Below, one piece after another: positions 16,885 through 26,776 of a stretch of 40,536 nucleotides of DNA (positions within the stretch are counted from its first letter, which is position 1; every line of letters starts with the position of its first letter). The DNA lies in the NCBI GenBank assembly GCA_013298955.1, contig JAAFJT010000036.1, forward strand, positions 1-40,536, written 5' to 3'. The notes under the pieces were generated by a model, which worked only from the letters and a program-made list of their open reading frames with translations, ran no database searches and had not been told where the DNA came from. The translations under genes were made by a program, and so were the position numbers. This DNA comes from Chitinophagales bacterium. Lineage in GTDB: Bacteria; Bacteroidota; Bacteroidia; Chitinophagales; Saprospiraceae.

Positions 16885-18384
16885 TTATAATTCTCGGCGT
16901 GCTTTTAACAGCCTTTCCATTTCCACATAATGCTCGTCAAAGTCTTTTATACGCACTACAATTGCCAACATAACATGAAAAACCATACTTGTTGGTAATT
17001 GTACAATGGCTTCTTGTGGATAATTTGCCACTGCTAACAAAAAAATGGCAACTAATAAACTCAATAAGATGGCTTTTATCTCAGGGTCGCGCACGCGCAG
17101 GTAAAAATAGAGCGTCCGCCGAACACACATAAACATAAACATCATATATATTATCAGCCCAATCCAGCCTGCTTCCACTGCAATCCGAACATAATAACTA
17201 TCATGTGCGAATTTTGCCAAAAACGAATCGGGCGTAAATCGACGCGCCCATAAACCCGTACTGCCCAAGCCAAAACCAATCGGATGCGTGTAAATAAACG
17301 GGCGAATCCGTTGTTGATTGTAATATCGAATCTGTACAGACGCATCTTCACTTGGTTTGAATGCCGATTGAATGCGAAAAATCATTGGATTCGACGAACC
17401 TTTAAGGACGAAAACGGTTAATACTGCCATCACTGCGACTCCGCCAATAATGATGCGCGGCGAAAGCGTCATCATCGCATAAAAGGCTAAACCAATGGGT
17501 ATCAATGCATAACACGTACGCGTTCCTGTATATGCAGTTGTCCAAACCATCGCCGCGCCCAGAATACATAGAAATATTTTTCGCTCTATGGTGTATTTTT
17601 CAACAGATGCCATGATAAAACAAAAAATCCCCATATACGTCATCATAATTCCAAACGTCATCGGGTCACTGAAAATGGAGAAAATGCGCATCCGCCCCCA
17701 TTGAAAAAAGAGTTGATACCGCTCTGGGTCTGCCATGAGCCAAGCCATTTCGGAATCTGAAAAGCCAGTATATTCTTGTTTAAATGCATATAAACACGCG
17801 ATTCCTGCCAAACCTAAGAGCCATTTCATCATAAATTTGACTTTGGACAACGTATTCATGGCGTATGCAGCAATAAAATATACTAAATTTAAGACTGCAA
17901 CCGCCCGCACCGAAAAGCCCCAAGCGGCTTTCGACTCCGCCGCAGGATTTAACCCTTGCACAAAACAATAATACATCCAAATCATCAACCATGTGCTGAT
18001 TGGGTCTCGAATGAAACCCCAATCTTTGCGCAGCACTTGACCCACAAATATCCCAAAACACATTAATAATAAAAGTCCATCAAGGCTCGTACCAAGTGGT
18101 GCATTATTGATTTTCGAGAAATAATTGACAAAAAAAGCGATTAAAAGCGTGAAACAAACCCCAAATTGTTGGTTAAACATGCAAAGTAGTAAAGCGGGTA
18201 CGCCGAGTAACCCTGCAATAATCATCATCCCGCCTTTCACGCCCAAGATTGGCACTAACCCGCCAAAGGCTAACGCAAACGCAGCTAATATCATGTAACC
18301 CAATGGGTTATCTAATTTTTCGCCCATAATTTGGCGATAAAGCCAAGCCTTCAATCCGCCTGCTAATGGTATATTTTTCAGCAT
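16885..18384 (-). CDS. O-antigen ligase/polymerase-like membrane protein (Wzy_C type)
   Basis: The 499-residue protein is strongly hydrophobic, with about eleven or twelve membrane segments. The large periplasmic loop and following region (residues about 345-395) contain IRYYNQQRIRPFIYTHPIGF and GLGSTGLWA...HDSYYVRIAVEAG. This G.G...H..Y......G pattern is typical of the Wzy_C domain. Such enzymes polymerise polysaccharide repeat units or ligate them to an acceptor on the outer face of the inner membrane. It is the last gene of the minus-strand polysaccharide operon, and context supports polymerase as readily as ligase. Confidence 0.82.
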   Translation of the reverse strand: MLKNIPLAGGLKAWLYRQIMGEKLDNPLGYMILAAFALAFGGLVPILGVKGGMMIIAGLLGVPALLLCMFNQQFGVCFTLLIAFFVNYFSKINNAPLGTSLDGLLLLMCFGIFVGQVLRKDWGFIRDPISTWLMIWMYYCFVQGLNPAAESKAAWGFSVRAVAVLNLVYFIAAYAMNTLSKVKFMMKWLLGLAGIACLYAFKQEYTGFSDSEMAWLMADPERYQLFFQWGRMRIFSIFSDPMTFGIMMTYMGIFCFIMASVEKYTIERKIFLCILGAAMVWTTAYTGTRTCYALIPIGLAFYAMMTLSPRIIIGGVAVMAVLTVFVLKGSSNPMIFRIQSAFKPSEDASVQIRYYNQQRIRPFIYTHPIGFGLGSTGLWARRFTPDSFLAKFAHDSYYVRIAVEAGWIGLIIYMMFMFMCVRRTLYFYLRVRDPEIKAILLSLLVAIFLLAVANYPQEAIVQLPTSMVFHVMLAIVVRIKDFDEHYVEMERLLKARREL

Positions 18385-18411
18385 AGTATGCGCCCTTCCA
18401 ATAAATCCAAG

Positions 18412-18531
18412 TTATAAAAATAATACTTTCAAATAGCAACCGACTAATAATCCTCCAATCACGACGTTGCCAATGATTTCAATGAATCGCTCTTTTGGAG
18501 TCAAGCCCCAAGGATTTTTCCGTGAAAACAT
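18412..18531 (-). CDS. 39-residue single-span membrane peptide in polysaccharide operon
   Basis: An ATG frame encodes MFSRKNPWGLTPKERFIEII followed by GNVVIGGLLVGCYLKVLFL. A charged N-terminal segment of about 20 residues leads into one transmembrane helix. It fits tightly between neighbours: 12 bases after the acyltransferase stop and 27 before the ligase start, same strand. No family is recognised. The non-random hydrophobic pattern and operon spacing argue for a real gene, perhaps an assembly or regulatory partner of a membrane polysaccharide protein (inference). Confidence 0.6.
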   Translation of the reverse strand: MFSRKNPWGLTPKERFIEIIGNVVIGGLLVGCYLKVLFL

Positions 18532-18543
18532 GATATTTTAAAA

Positions 18544-19242
18544 TTATATTTTTTCCCATTGCTGAGTATCAAAATTATATTGCTTCATCGGACGTGCAGG
18601 ATTGCCTACAACCACTGTATAAGGCGGCACATCTTTCGTCACCACACTGCCCGCCGCCACTACCGCGTTCCGACCAATATGAATGCCCGGAACGACCACC
18701 GCATTCGCGCCAATCCAAACACCGTCATCCACCCTAATTGGTTTCGTGGAAAAGCCTTGGTCTGCAATCGGTTTGGTCACATCCTCAAAATTGTGGTTCA
18801 ACGCCGATAAAACAACGTTTTGAGCAAATAAGATATGATTGCCCAAAGTCACGGGACCAATAATCACATTGCTCATCCCAATCAAAGTTCGGTTGCCAAT
18901 AATTACATCGCCAACTGCGTTATTGACCGTACAAAAATCTTCAATAATCGTTTTTTCCCCAATTTCAAATCGATTGTAAGGGAAAACATCCATCCGATTG
19001 GTTGGGCGAATCACCGAACCATCGCCGCGTTTGTGCTTCAACCGATTCCAAAACGTGCGTACCCACCAGCGCGGACGGTACTCGTTTGCAGGCATTAACA
19101 GCCAACGCGCCAATGTCGTCAAGGTCGGACTCCCCTTGATGCGGTCTTTCAAAGTCACGGGTGCGGGTGGCAGCGGCGACTCCTTCGGCAATTTTTCAGA
19201 TACTGGCGATTCTTGCGAAATAGCAGTAGAGTCATATTTCAT
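18544..19242 (-). CDS. Left-handed beta-helix (hexapeptide) acyltransferase
   Basis: The 232-residue protein has a proline-rich N-terminal 35 residues, then from about residue 85 hexapeptide repeats ([37 protein letters not shown]). It ends in the typical [23 protein letters not shown] signature. These trimeric enzymes transfer acetyl or other acyl groups from CoA to sugars. NHNFEDV supplies the usual active-site histidine region. Between a glycosyltransferase and the polymerase gene, it probably acylates the surface polysaccharide (inference). Confidence 0.88.
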   Translation of the reverse strand: MKYDSTAISQESPVSEKLPKESPLPPAPVTLKDRIKGSPTLTTLARWLLMPANEYRPRWWVRTFWNRLKHKRGDGSVIRPTNRMDVFPYNRFEIGEKTIIEDFCTVNNAVGDVIIGNRTLIGMSNVIIGPVTLGNHILFAQNVVLSALNHNFEDVTKPIADQGFSTKPIRVDDGVWIGANAVVVPGIHIGRNAVVAAGSVVTKDVPPYTVVVGNPARPMKQYNFDTQQWEKI

Positions 19243-19252
19243 ATGCAGTTGG

Positions 19253-20506
19253 TTATTGATATATCAATTCGGGTGTTGGTGCTTTCGTTAAATGGCGGTC
19301 GATGATTTTCCAAAATTCTTCCACGCGGTCTGCCCAAGTATTGCTCGCACCTACATTGTACCGTTTTTGTTTTAAATCTGGGTTATCTTCGGCAATCGCT
19401 ACGTCTATCAAACGGATAAAGTCGTTTTCATCTTCCCCAATGTAAATCGAATCTTTAAAACTTCTAATATCTTCTGAGAAATTGGTGGCAACTACTGCCC
19501 GTCCTGCGGCTAAATACTCATTAATTTTTAACGGATAAATACTTTTTGTAACATCATTTATCGCAAATGGAATGATGGCAACATCAAAATATTGTAAATA
19601 TTGCGGCAATTCGTATATTTTTTTAGCACCTGTTGTAATGACATTGGGCAATTTGTCTAAACCAATGTCATAAAATTCTTTTGAATTAATCGGACCAACA
19701 ATCACCAATGTTTTATCGGTATGGTGCAAGGCAATTTTTTTGAAAAGCCCATAATTGATGCGCAAATGGTCTAAATTGCCTGTGAAACCAATGATTTTAG
19801 TGGTCAAATGAGCGATTTCAGCAGGTTTTTCAAAGGTTTTAAACATCACTTCTTTGAAAATCGTAATATCAACTGCATTGTTCATAATGTACGTTTGCGG
19901 TTTGATACCCATGTATTTTTTTTGCAATTGCGTTGCAGTCACGAGTGTAAGGTCCGAATTTTGAACCGATAATCGCTCCAAACGTACTCCATGTCGGGCA
20001 GTGTACGCGTCATGATCCAAGTCATCAATACATTGATAGACATTGACTTCGGGTTGTACGGGCAAGGAAAAAGGCATTTTATTTAAAAAAAACGGATTAA
20101 AACAATTGTAATAAATGTAATTTTTAATACCATAATCCTCAATCACTTGCTTCAACGTGTTGACCACAGCGCGATTATTCATTCTATAAAAAGCATCGTA
20201 CATCGTGCCGGGCGACATCCAATTAATGGGCAAAGTCGGCGGCGCAACCACGACGGTCAAATTGGGAATCTCTGGAATCGTCTCATAACGCACTTTAAAG
20301 CGCATCATATCGCCCAAGCGTTCTTGAACTTTTTTATTATCCCGATTTTGGGCAATGTCTTTCAACGAATACGGGTGATTGATGTAAAAAACCCGATGTT
20401 GCCGTGCAAACTCCTTGCCGATACTGAGGGAAACGGACGAATACGCATTGTCGTCCCGAAACAGGGTAAAAATGATGATGTCATAACGATGTCTGTTCAA
20501 AGCCAT
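19253..20506 (-). CDS. GT-B fold glycosyltransferase (GT4-like)
   Basis: In this 417-residue protein the C-terminal half shows the nucleotide-sugar domain: [25 protein letters not shown], and [19 protein letters not shown], the PLK..EYLA.G.PVV-type acceptor/donor motif. The N-terminal half is a Rossmann-like domain starting [13 protein letters not shown]. No membrane segment is obvious, so it should act at the cytosolic face of the inner membrane, adding a sugar to the lipid-linked unit. The stop lies 10 bases before the acyltransferase start. Confidence 0.87.
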   Translation of the reverse strand: MALNRHRYDIIIFTLFRDDNAYSSVSLSIGKEFARQHRVFYINHPYSLKDIAQNRDNKKVQERLGDMMRFKVRYETIPEIPNLTVVVAPPTLPINWMSPGTMYDAFYRMNNRAVVNTLKQVIEDYGIKNYIYYNCFNPFFLNKMPFSLPVQPEVNVYQCIDDLDHDAYTARHGVRLERLSVQNSDLTLVTATQLQKKYMGIKPQTYIMNNAVDITIFKEVMFKTFEKPAEIAHLTTKIIGFTGNLDHLRINYGLFKKIALHHTDKTLVIVGPINSKEFYDIGLDKLPNVITTGAKKIYELPQYLQYFDVAIIPFAINDVTKSIYPLKINEYLAAGRAVVATNFSEDIRSFKDSIYIGEDENDFIRLIDVAIAEDNPDLKQKRYNVGASNTWADRVEEFWKIIDRHLTKAPTPELIYQ

Positions 20507-20584
20507 AAGTTTTCTCTTAGTAATGAGGTGGTTAACAATTATTTTCTTTGGTGGTCATGTAATTGAAAATCAAGTAGTTACAAC

Positions 20585-22048
20585 TTACAAATCTTCGATA
20601 TAAACACGTCTTTTGTAAGGTTTCACGGGTTCGATTTTCATGACTTTGTTCATTGCGGGTACATCTTTTTGAACAGTTGTTTCCACTGCCTTGGGTGTGG
20701 TTTCTATCCGTATTTCCCCGTCAGTCGGTTTTTTTGGGGCAAAAATGCCGCTTATTTTCTGAATAACGCCTTTGTAAAAAGGCAATATGTACGCAAAACA
20801 ATGGAGGGTTTGAACCCCAATCATTCGGTTCAACGTGATTTGCATGATGATAAACATAATGCTCATCGCCGTCAACGTGCCATAACACGCGCCGTAAAAA
20901 CCGAATTGCTTGATAAACAAGTAGTTACAAATTAAATTAACGATTGCGCCTAAGCTGGTGATGTAAAAATTGATTTTGGGTTTCCCAATCGCATCCAACA
21001 TCGTCCCAAATTGTATCGCAAATGCCATAAACACACCATAAAAAATCGTCAAGCGTAATGTAGGCGCGGATTCCGCAAATTTTGCTCCGCCAATGATTTT
21101 CACAATCCAATCCGCAAAAACGATGATGAAAACGACCATCGGCAAAATCAATCCTAACAAAACACCTACGGATTTTTCATATAAATATTTGGAAGAACTC
21201 GCGCCTTCTGCGTGATTGCGTTTGGCACTTTGCGGAAATAAAATCGTTGCGAGTGTCGTTGTCGGCACTTCGGCGATGTTATTGACGCGAATCGCCACAT
21301 CATACGTAGAAACCATTTCTTTGAGCAAGCCGCCAAGCATGAGTTTATCCACACTTTTATAAGTCATCGTTGCAATATTCGTTCCGAATGTAAATTTGCC
21401 ATAATCGAATAATTTGCCAACCCAATGCCAATCTAACTTACTGAAATTCAAATACTTACGCGCCATCCAATACGCCACTACGGAACTTGGAAAAGCAGAA
21501 ATGAATTGACAAATGGCTAAATTCGTTAATGAAATTTCTTTTTTCAAAACCGCCAAATACACAATATATGCAAATAAAATCCCATTTTTAACAAAACCCG
21601 CTACGAATAAACCTTTGTAATCCATATGGGCTTGTTGCACAAAATTGAATTGGTACAATGCCGAAAAGACAAAAGTGGTCATCGCGTAAATCCGCAGTAA
21701 ATGAGGCAATTGTGGATAATCAAAGACATTTCGGATTAAAAAACTGCCTATAATCAGCCCAATCACGCACATTGTGGATAAACTGAGGTTTAAAAACAAG
21801 GATGCACTCAATATTTTCGGATGTTCTGTTTTTTCCGTCGTCGTCAAATACGTAACCATGCCGTTTTGTAACAAGCCTGTGCGACCAATTTCGATAAATG
21901 CCGTGACCGTCAGAAACAATGCCCATGCACTACTTGTTTCCTTGTCCAAAAGGCGCAATAATATCAAAATGCCCCCCAAATTGAACGCCATTTGCGTCAA
22001 TTTGTCCAATAAAGTGAAGAAGCCAGACTGTAACCAATACGATTTCAC
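20585..22048 (-). CDS. Polysaccharide flippase-like membrane protein (Wzx/MATE-like)
   Basis: This 487-residue protein has about twelve membrane helices and begins SGFFTLLDKLTQMAFNLGGI LILLRLL, as in oligosaccharide-unit exporters. Conserved-looking elements include FGTNIATMTYKSVDKLMLGG and LFPQSAKRN. These proteins move lipid-linked repeat units across the inner membrane. The C-terminal tail of about 65 residues, after the last helix, is charged and Pro/Lys-rich (KKPTDGEIRIETTPKAVE..), longer than usual and likely cytosolic. The gene precedes the glycosyltransferase by 78 bases. Confidence 0.85.
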   Translation of the reverse strand: MKSYWLQSGFFTLLDKLTQMAFNLGGILILLRLLDKETSSAWALFLTVTAFIEIGRTGLLQNGMVTYLTTTEKTEHPKILSASLFLNLSLSTMCVIGLIIGSFLIRNVFDYPQLPHLLRIYAMTTFVFSALYQFNFVQQAHMDYKGLFVAGFVKNGILFAYIVYLAVLKKEISLTNLAICQFISAFPSSVVAYWMARKYLNFSKLDWHWVGKLFDYGKFTFGTNIATMTYKSVDKLMLGGLLKEMVSTYDVAIRVNNIAEVPTTTLATILFPQSAKRNHAEGASSSKYLYEKSVGVLLGLILPMVVFIIVFADWIVKIIGGAKFAESAPTLRLTIFYGVFMAFAIQFGTMLDAIGKPKINFYITSLGAIVNLICNYLFIKQFGFYGACYGTLTAMSIMFIIMQITLNRMIGVQTLHCFAYILPFYKGVIQKISGIFAPKKPTDGEIRIETTPKAVETTVQKDVPAMNKVMKIEPVKPYKRRVYIEDL

Positions 22049-22068
22049 GATTATAAGTTGTTTTGCTT

Positions 22069-22305
22069 AATGCATAAAGTCCAAAACAATTAGGTAAAAA
22101 AAAGACTTCCAGAGAGCGATAAATAATATTTTTGATTTTTTTTGCAAAAAAATCAAAAATATTATTTATCGCTCTCTGCCGTCAGAGTTGGGGATAGAGG
22201 GAGCAAAAATTTAAAAAAAATGATTTTTTTTGCAAAAAAATCATTTTTTTTAAATTTTTGCTCCCTCTGAAAGGTCTTTTTTCTATTTATGGAGGACTTT
22301 ACGAC
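22069..22305. repeat. Double-hairpin element inside the polysaccharide operon
   Basis: Hairpin A: arms 22111-22143 and 22146-22177 (AGAGAGCGATAAATAATA..). Hairpin B: arms 22196-22231 and 22234-22268 (AGAGGGAGCAAAAATTT..). Both are near perfect over 32-35 bp with loops of 2 bases around TTTTTTTTGCAAAAAAA. Flanking stretches are also roughly inverted (AAAGTCC...AAAAGACTTCCAGAG against CTCTGAAAGGTCTTTT...GGACTTT). The whole 266-base gap between the chain-length and flippase genes is this element. Confidence 0.92.
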
Positions 22306-22314
22306 TATGGTATA

Positions 22315-24561
22315 TTAAATATTTTTCATTTCGGCTTTATTCAAAATGCCGCCTAAGAACATTTCCCCTCTGTCAATCACATGTAAAAAATCAATTGTAT
22401 CTTTATCCGCTTTGTGTAAAGCGGTGTTCGCATCAAAAATGCAAATCACTTTATCCGCAAAATCTATCAATTCGCGGGCATCACTATACGCATTCATGGC
22501 AGCCGATTCTAAGAAAATATAATCATATGTTTTCTTAAATTCCTCTACTTTTCGGCGGAAATCTACGCCTGACAACAATTCCGATGGCGAATTATGTCCT
22601 CCTTTGTTGCCAATAATATCGACTTTGGGCAAATTCAACGCGAAGCCCAAATCCGTCGTTCCAGGCATGCGCCGTGCAGAACTATCGGCAATTGGATTAT
22701 TCAAAAAAGCCTTGGTTTGCAAGCCTGTAAGCGTATTGTTTTTAAAATTAGTGTCAATAATCAACACTTTTTTGTTTTTAATCATCAGTGAATGCGCCAA
22801 TGCGCCAATCAAAAAAGATTTTCCTTCTTGGGGTTTGGGGCTGACAAAGAGGAAACTTTGCGCCCCGCTACCCTCAATCGCATGCCGAATCCGACGCAGA
22901 GCCTCTTTAAAGTACTCCGCATCTTTTCGGCGCGTGTTTCGGTCAAAAAAATTATTAAAATCCGTCAATAATTTATTGGGTAGTTTATTGACTACGCCTA
23001 TTAATGGCAACCCTGTTTGTTTCGTATATTGAAACGGTGTATTCAACGACGAATCGAAATAAGTCAAGACAAATAAGAAAAAAGCTGCAATTGAACTTGC
23101 CGCAACGCCCGCAAAAGCGGATAACATCCGCCGATTTTTCTTCTCAGGACGAGTTGCAGGCATGGGCGGTTCGGTCACTTTCATCGGTTCTTCCGAATAG
23201 GTACTTTGCCTAACAACATCTGCACGATTTTGTCCATCCACAGCATAATCATATTCTTTCTTGACGACCTCCAATTTTTGTTGAAAATCCCGAATATCCG
23301 CATTATTATTCACCAAACCCATCTTGCGCGTGCGCAATTCGACAATCCGATTGTTGATAACTGCCAAACTTTTCTCCGCAGCTTGACGCTCACTTTCGGC
23401 ATCGACGCTTTTTAAGAACATATCTTTTTGTTTATCTTTCAAGGGATCGGTCTCTGCGCGGCGCGCCAAAGCGATTTTTTTACTCAATTCGCCCAATTCT
23501 TTGCGTTTTTCGGCGATTTGTTTTTTCAAATTACCATCTTTCAAATCACTATCCAAGTACAGCGTTTGCAAACGCTCCAATTCCTCAGAAGCGCGTTTCA
23601 TATCATCATTCGTCATCACATTTTTAGAATAATCATCCTGCGTAATCGGCGTAAACATGCGGTCATAGGATTTGTAAGTTGCCAAAATCTCTTTGGAAGC
23701 GGCTAATTGCTTCTCTTGGTCATTGCGCACCATCTCCAAATCCTTGATTTGCATGACAATTGCCTGACTTTGCTCGGCAAGTGCGACGACTTCGTTGGCT
23801 TTGCTGTATGAAGTCAACGAATTGTTTAAAGAATCCAATTCTCGTTTTTTATCCGCCACCAAACGGTCGTAAAAAGCAACCGATTTGCCCGTATTGCGCC
23901 CGCGAGACGCATAGTAATATTTTAAAAATTCATCACAAAATGATTTGACTACGAAATAGGATAATTCAGCTGTTTCCGCCGCATATTCGATTTTCAAATA
24001 ATCCGATTTACCACTTTGTTTAATATCTAATTTCGTCGTAAGGGTCTCATAATCATAGCCTAATGATTTTTCAATCATATTTGCTGCTTGAAAATGCGCC
24101 GTATCGGGGCGTACAATGCCCATCGAATCCGTCCGATTTTCCAACATCGTCAGATAACTGTTCAAATCCTCCTGCGTTACGCCCGCCGTAGCGAGATTAA
24201 GCGTGCGAAAGGCATGTGCGGTATCATATTTTAAATCGTGCAGCACCAATTTTTTAGTCAATTGATTCATACTCGGGCGCGATTTCATATACTCAATGAG
24301 GTTCGCAAACTTATTATTGAGTTCGTATTCTTGAGTAAAAACATTGCCATCGCCGACACGCACCGTTTGAAAACTCGTAATACCAGTCGAAATACTCGCA
24401 CCAGACTTCCAAGTATAGGGCATTTTGTGGACGAAATAATAGGTGCAAGCTGCCGCCACCATTGCGACGAAAAGCAAAAGCCATTTCCTCTTATTGAGGA
24501 CACCGAAAAAATAAGTTAGTTCCATGGGTTGTGGGTCGTCGAATTGTTTTCTCGTAAGCAT
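22315..24561 (-). CDS. Polysaccharide chain-length/co-polymerase protein with degenerate BY-kinase domain
   Basis: The 748-residue protein has a Wzz domain (helix about 27-44, coiled-coil periplasmic part about 235-445, second helix about 478-500) fused to a cytosolic CpsD-like P-loop domain. The kinase motifs are altered. Walker A is SPKPQEGKS (575-583, Gln where Gly is usual), A' is VLIIDTN (599-605, Asn for the second Asp), and B is YIFLESA (Glu for Asp). The end, GGILNKAEMKNI, lacks a tyrosine cluster. The fusion type is known from GumC/ExoP-like proteins that set chain length with the polymerase. Kinase activity is doubtful. It is the first gene of the operon; an ATG at 24525 (MELTYFFGVLNKRKW) is an alternative start. 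Confidence 0.87.
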   Translation of the reverse strand: MLTRKQFDDPQPMELTYFFGVLNKRKWLLLFVAMVAAACTYYFVHKMPYTWKSGASISTGITSFQTVRVGDGNVFTQEYELNNKFANLIEYMKSRPSMNQLTKKLVLHDLKYDTAHAFRTLNLATAGVTQEDLNSYLTMLENRTDSMGIVRPDTAHFQAANMIEKSLGYDYETLTTKLDIKQSGKSDYLKIEYAAETAELSYFVVKSFCDEFLKYYYASRGRNTGKSVAFYDRLVADKKRELDSLNNSLTSYSKANEVVALAEQSQAIVMQIKDLEMVRNDQEKQLAASKEILATYKSYDRMFTPITQDDYSKNVMTNDDMKRASEELERLQTLYLDSDLKDGNLKKQIAEKRKELGELSKKIALARRAETDPLKDKQKDMFLKSVDAESERQAAEKSLAVINNRIVELRTRKMGLVNNNADIRDFQQKLEVVKKEYDYAVDGQNRADVVRQSTYSEEPMKVTEPPMPATRPEKKNRRMLSAFAGVAASSIAAFFLFVLTYFDSSLNTPFQYTKQTGLPLIGVVNKLPNKLLTDFNNFFDRNTRRKDAEYFKEALRRIRHAIEGSGAQSFLFVSPKPQEGKSFLIGALAHSLMIKNKKVLIIDTNFKNNTLTGLQTKAFLNNPIADSSARRMPGTTDLGFALNLPKVDIIGNKGGHNSPSELLSGVDFRRKVEEFKKTYDYIFLESAAMNAYSDARELIDFADKVICIFDANTALHKADKDTIDFLHVIDRGEMFLGGILNKAEMKNI

Positions 24562-25094
24562 GTAGGGGGTATCGGTTTATACGCAGGCTGCGGCAACATC
24601 AACGGAGGATGTGCCACTTGTACGTGGTTAAACAATGCTTGCAAATAGTATGCCTTATTGTGACACTGCAAATGTAGCATGTTTGTATGTCGTGACCAAA
24701 TTTTTTGCTAACTTTTTTTGTTTTTTTTGTTTAAAAAAATGGATATAAAAAATATTTTGTATTCTTTTTTTGTGTATTTTTGATAAAAAACGATGAAAAC
24801 AAGGGTTTATATAAGCAAAATGATGTGCATACGAAGGAATACAAATTATTATTTTTTGTTTTATTTAAATCAAATTAAGTTTTGATTTATTGGAAAAATA
24901 CTTGATTTTTGTGACAAATTATTTAAAAAAAAATGTAAAAAAAATGGAACTCAATGGAATATAATCGCCTTATGGTTAATCGACAGTGGCTGCAAATTTG
25001 CTTTAAACAAAACACAAACAACTTCCGTTTCTAAAATTTAAAATTTTATGCTAAAAAGCATGTAACTTTTATTCAAATCTTCTAATTTTGCAGG
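24562..25094. other. AT-rich divergent intergenic region, polysaccharide operon/cysS
   Basis: This 533-base gap separates the divergent operon and cysS. On the minus strand TACATTTG (24676-24669) with TTTG 20 bases upstream (24700-24697) is a plausible operon promoter, giving a leader of about 100 bases. The stretch 24700-24960 is very rich in A/T runs. No gene, repeat family member or RNA fold could be supported in it. Confidence 0.5.
25083..25090 (+). promoter_or_regulatory. -7 box TAATTTTG directly before cysS
   Basis: TAATTTTG ends only 4 bases before the cysS ATG at 25095. With the usual start of transcription about 5-7 bases past the box, the mRNA would have essentially no leader. No TTTG is seen at the expected -33 position. 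Confidence 0.5.
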
Positions 25095-26633
25095 ATGAAA
25101 GCTATCGCTCCCAAAACGATTCGGCTGTATAACAGCCTCTCTGGACAAAAAGAAATTTTTACACCCGTTCACGAAGGTCGTGTCGGGTTGTACGTGTGCG
25201 GTCCCACCGTGTATAGCGATGCTCATTTGGGCAATTGCAGAACGTTTGTGAATTTCGACATCATATATCGTTTTTTTGAATACTGTGGTTACAAAGTGCG
25301 CTATGTTCGCAATATTACGGATGTAGGTCATCTCGTCGGCGATGTGGATGATGCGGGCGCAGATGACAAAATCGGCAAAAAAGCCCGCGCCGAACAAGTC
25401 GAACCGATGGAAATCGTGCAACGTTACACAAATGGTTTCCATGATGTGATGAGACAGCTTAATACATTATCGCCAAGCATTGAGCCGCGTGCAACAGGTC
25501 ACATCTTAGAACAAATCGAAATGATTGAAACCATTTTGAAAAATGGTTGGGCATACATCAAAAATGGCTCTGTTTATTTCGACACGCTCAAATATGCCAA
25601 AGCCGATAAAGGTTACGGGCAACTTTCGGGCAGAATTTTGGAAGATTTGTTGGTCGAGACGCGTGATTTGAAAAATCAGGATGAAAAGCAGCATCCTTCC
25701 GATTTCGCGCTTTGGATGAAAGCCGCGCCACAACATTTAATGCATTGGAATTCGCCTTGGTCGGTCGGATTTCCGGGTTGGCATTTGGAATGTTCGGCGA
25801 TGAGCACCAAGTATTTGGGCAAAACGTTTGACATTCATGGCGGCGGCAATGATTTGAAATTCCCACACCATGAAAATGAAATTGCGCAAAATGTAGGTGC
25901 GTGTGGTTGTCAACCCGCGAAATATTGGCTTCATGCCAATATGTTATTGCTTTATGGCAAAAAAATGTCGAAAAGTGATGGCTATTACGTCGCACCGAAT
26001 GAACTTTTTGCGGGAACGTGTGAGTTGAAAGATGAAAATGGTGGGAAAATGTTGACCAAAGCGTATTCCCCGATGACGGTTCGCTTTTTCATTTTGCAAG
26101 CGCATTATCGCAGCACGATGGATTTGACTGATTCAGGTTTGCAAGCGGCGGAAAAAGGTTGGAAATATTTGACCGAAACGTATAAGTTATTAAAAAATAT
26201 GGTCGCGCCGAAAGGTGCTAAACCATTGTTAGACAAGCAGTTAGATGAATTGGCAAATGCCGCTTTTGAAGATATGAGTGATGATTTTAATTGCCCGAAA
26301 GCGATGAGTCGGTTATTTGAATTGGGTTCAAAAATCAATGCGCTAAAAGGTGGACAATTATCAATGAAGGAGGTTTCGGAAGATTGTTTGCGGCGGATGG
26401 AGCAAGTTTTTCACGATTTTATGTTTAAAATCTTTGGTTTGCGCGACGAATCGGCGGATGCGGCAAGTACGCATGCGACGATGAACGGTTTGATGCAATT
26501 GGTGATTGAGATGCGGCAACAGGCGCGTACCACTAAAGATTGGACGACTTCAGATAAAATTCGAGCAACATTGCAACAAGTTGGCATTGATTTGCGGGAT
26601 GGAAAGGAAGGCACTACTTGGGTTAAGAATTAA
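25095..26633 (+). CDS. cysS: Cysteinyl-tRNA synthetase
   Basis: CysRS charges tRNA-Cys with cysteine. In this 512-residue protein the zinc ligand Cys35 lies in YVCGPTVYSDAHLGN, which also carries the HIGH-equivalent HLGN at 44-47. Further ligands are in HLECSAMS (Cys233) and FPHHENE (about 257-260), and KMSKS is at 290-294. The C-terminal helical domain is present. The start is fixed by the promoter box and by alignment of MKAIAPKTIRLYNSL with the family N-terminus. ligA follows after 143 bases with its own promoter. Confidence 0.97.
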   Translation: MKAIAPKTIRLYNSLSGQKEIFTPVHEGRVGLYVCGPTVYSDAHLGNCRTFVNFDIIYRFFEYCGYKVRYVRNITDVGHLVGDVDDAGADDKIGKKARAEQVEPMEIVQRYTNGFHDVMRQLNTLSPSIEPRATGHILEQIEMIETILKNGWAYIKNGSVYFDTLKYAKADKGYGQLSGRILEDLLVETRDLKNQDEKQHPSDFALWMKAAPQHLMHWNSPWSVGFPGWHLECSAMSTKYLGKTFDIHGGGNDLKFPHHENEIAQNVGACGCQPAKYWLHANMLLLYGKKMSKSDGYYVAPNELFAGTCELKDENGGKMLTKAYSPMTVRFFILQAHYRSTMDLTDSGLQAAEKGWKYLTETYKLLKNMVAPKGAKPLLDKQLDELANAAFEDMSDDFNCPKAMSRLFELGSKINALKGGQLSMKEVSEDCLRRMEQVFHDFMFKIFGLRDESADAASTHATMNGLMQLVIEMRQQARTTKDWTTSDKIRATLQQVGIDLRDGKEGTTWVKN

Positions 26634-26711
26634 ACTTAGGGATGAAAATTTGCAAAATGACAAAAGAAATAACTTTGCCCGCCCTATCAATTCATTTTTT
26701 TTAACGACAAG

Positions 26712-26739
26712 TTTGGATTTCCAGAAAAAACTATCTTTG
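26712..26739 (+). promoter_or_regulatory. Putative ligA promoter TTTG-N16-TATCTTTG
   Basis: TTTG at 26712-26715 and TATCTTTG at 26732-26739 lie about 37 bases before the ligA ATG. Confidence 0.65.
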
Positions 26740-26776
26740 CCCCATAAATTTTATCCATTCATTCAAACCTAACATC

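Noticed and set aside
24516-24680. 54-residue minus-strand frame MLHLQCHNKAYYLQALFNHV.. overlapping the chain-length gene start
   Set aside because: It overlaps a real gene in another frame and the putative promoter, and has no recognisable family.
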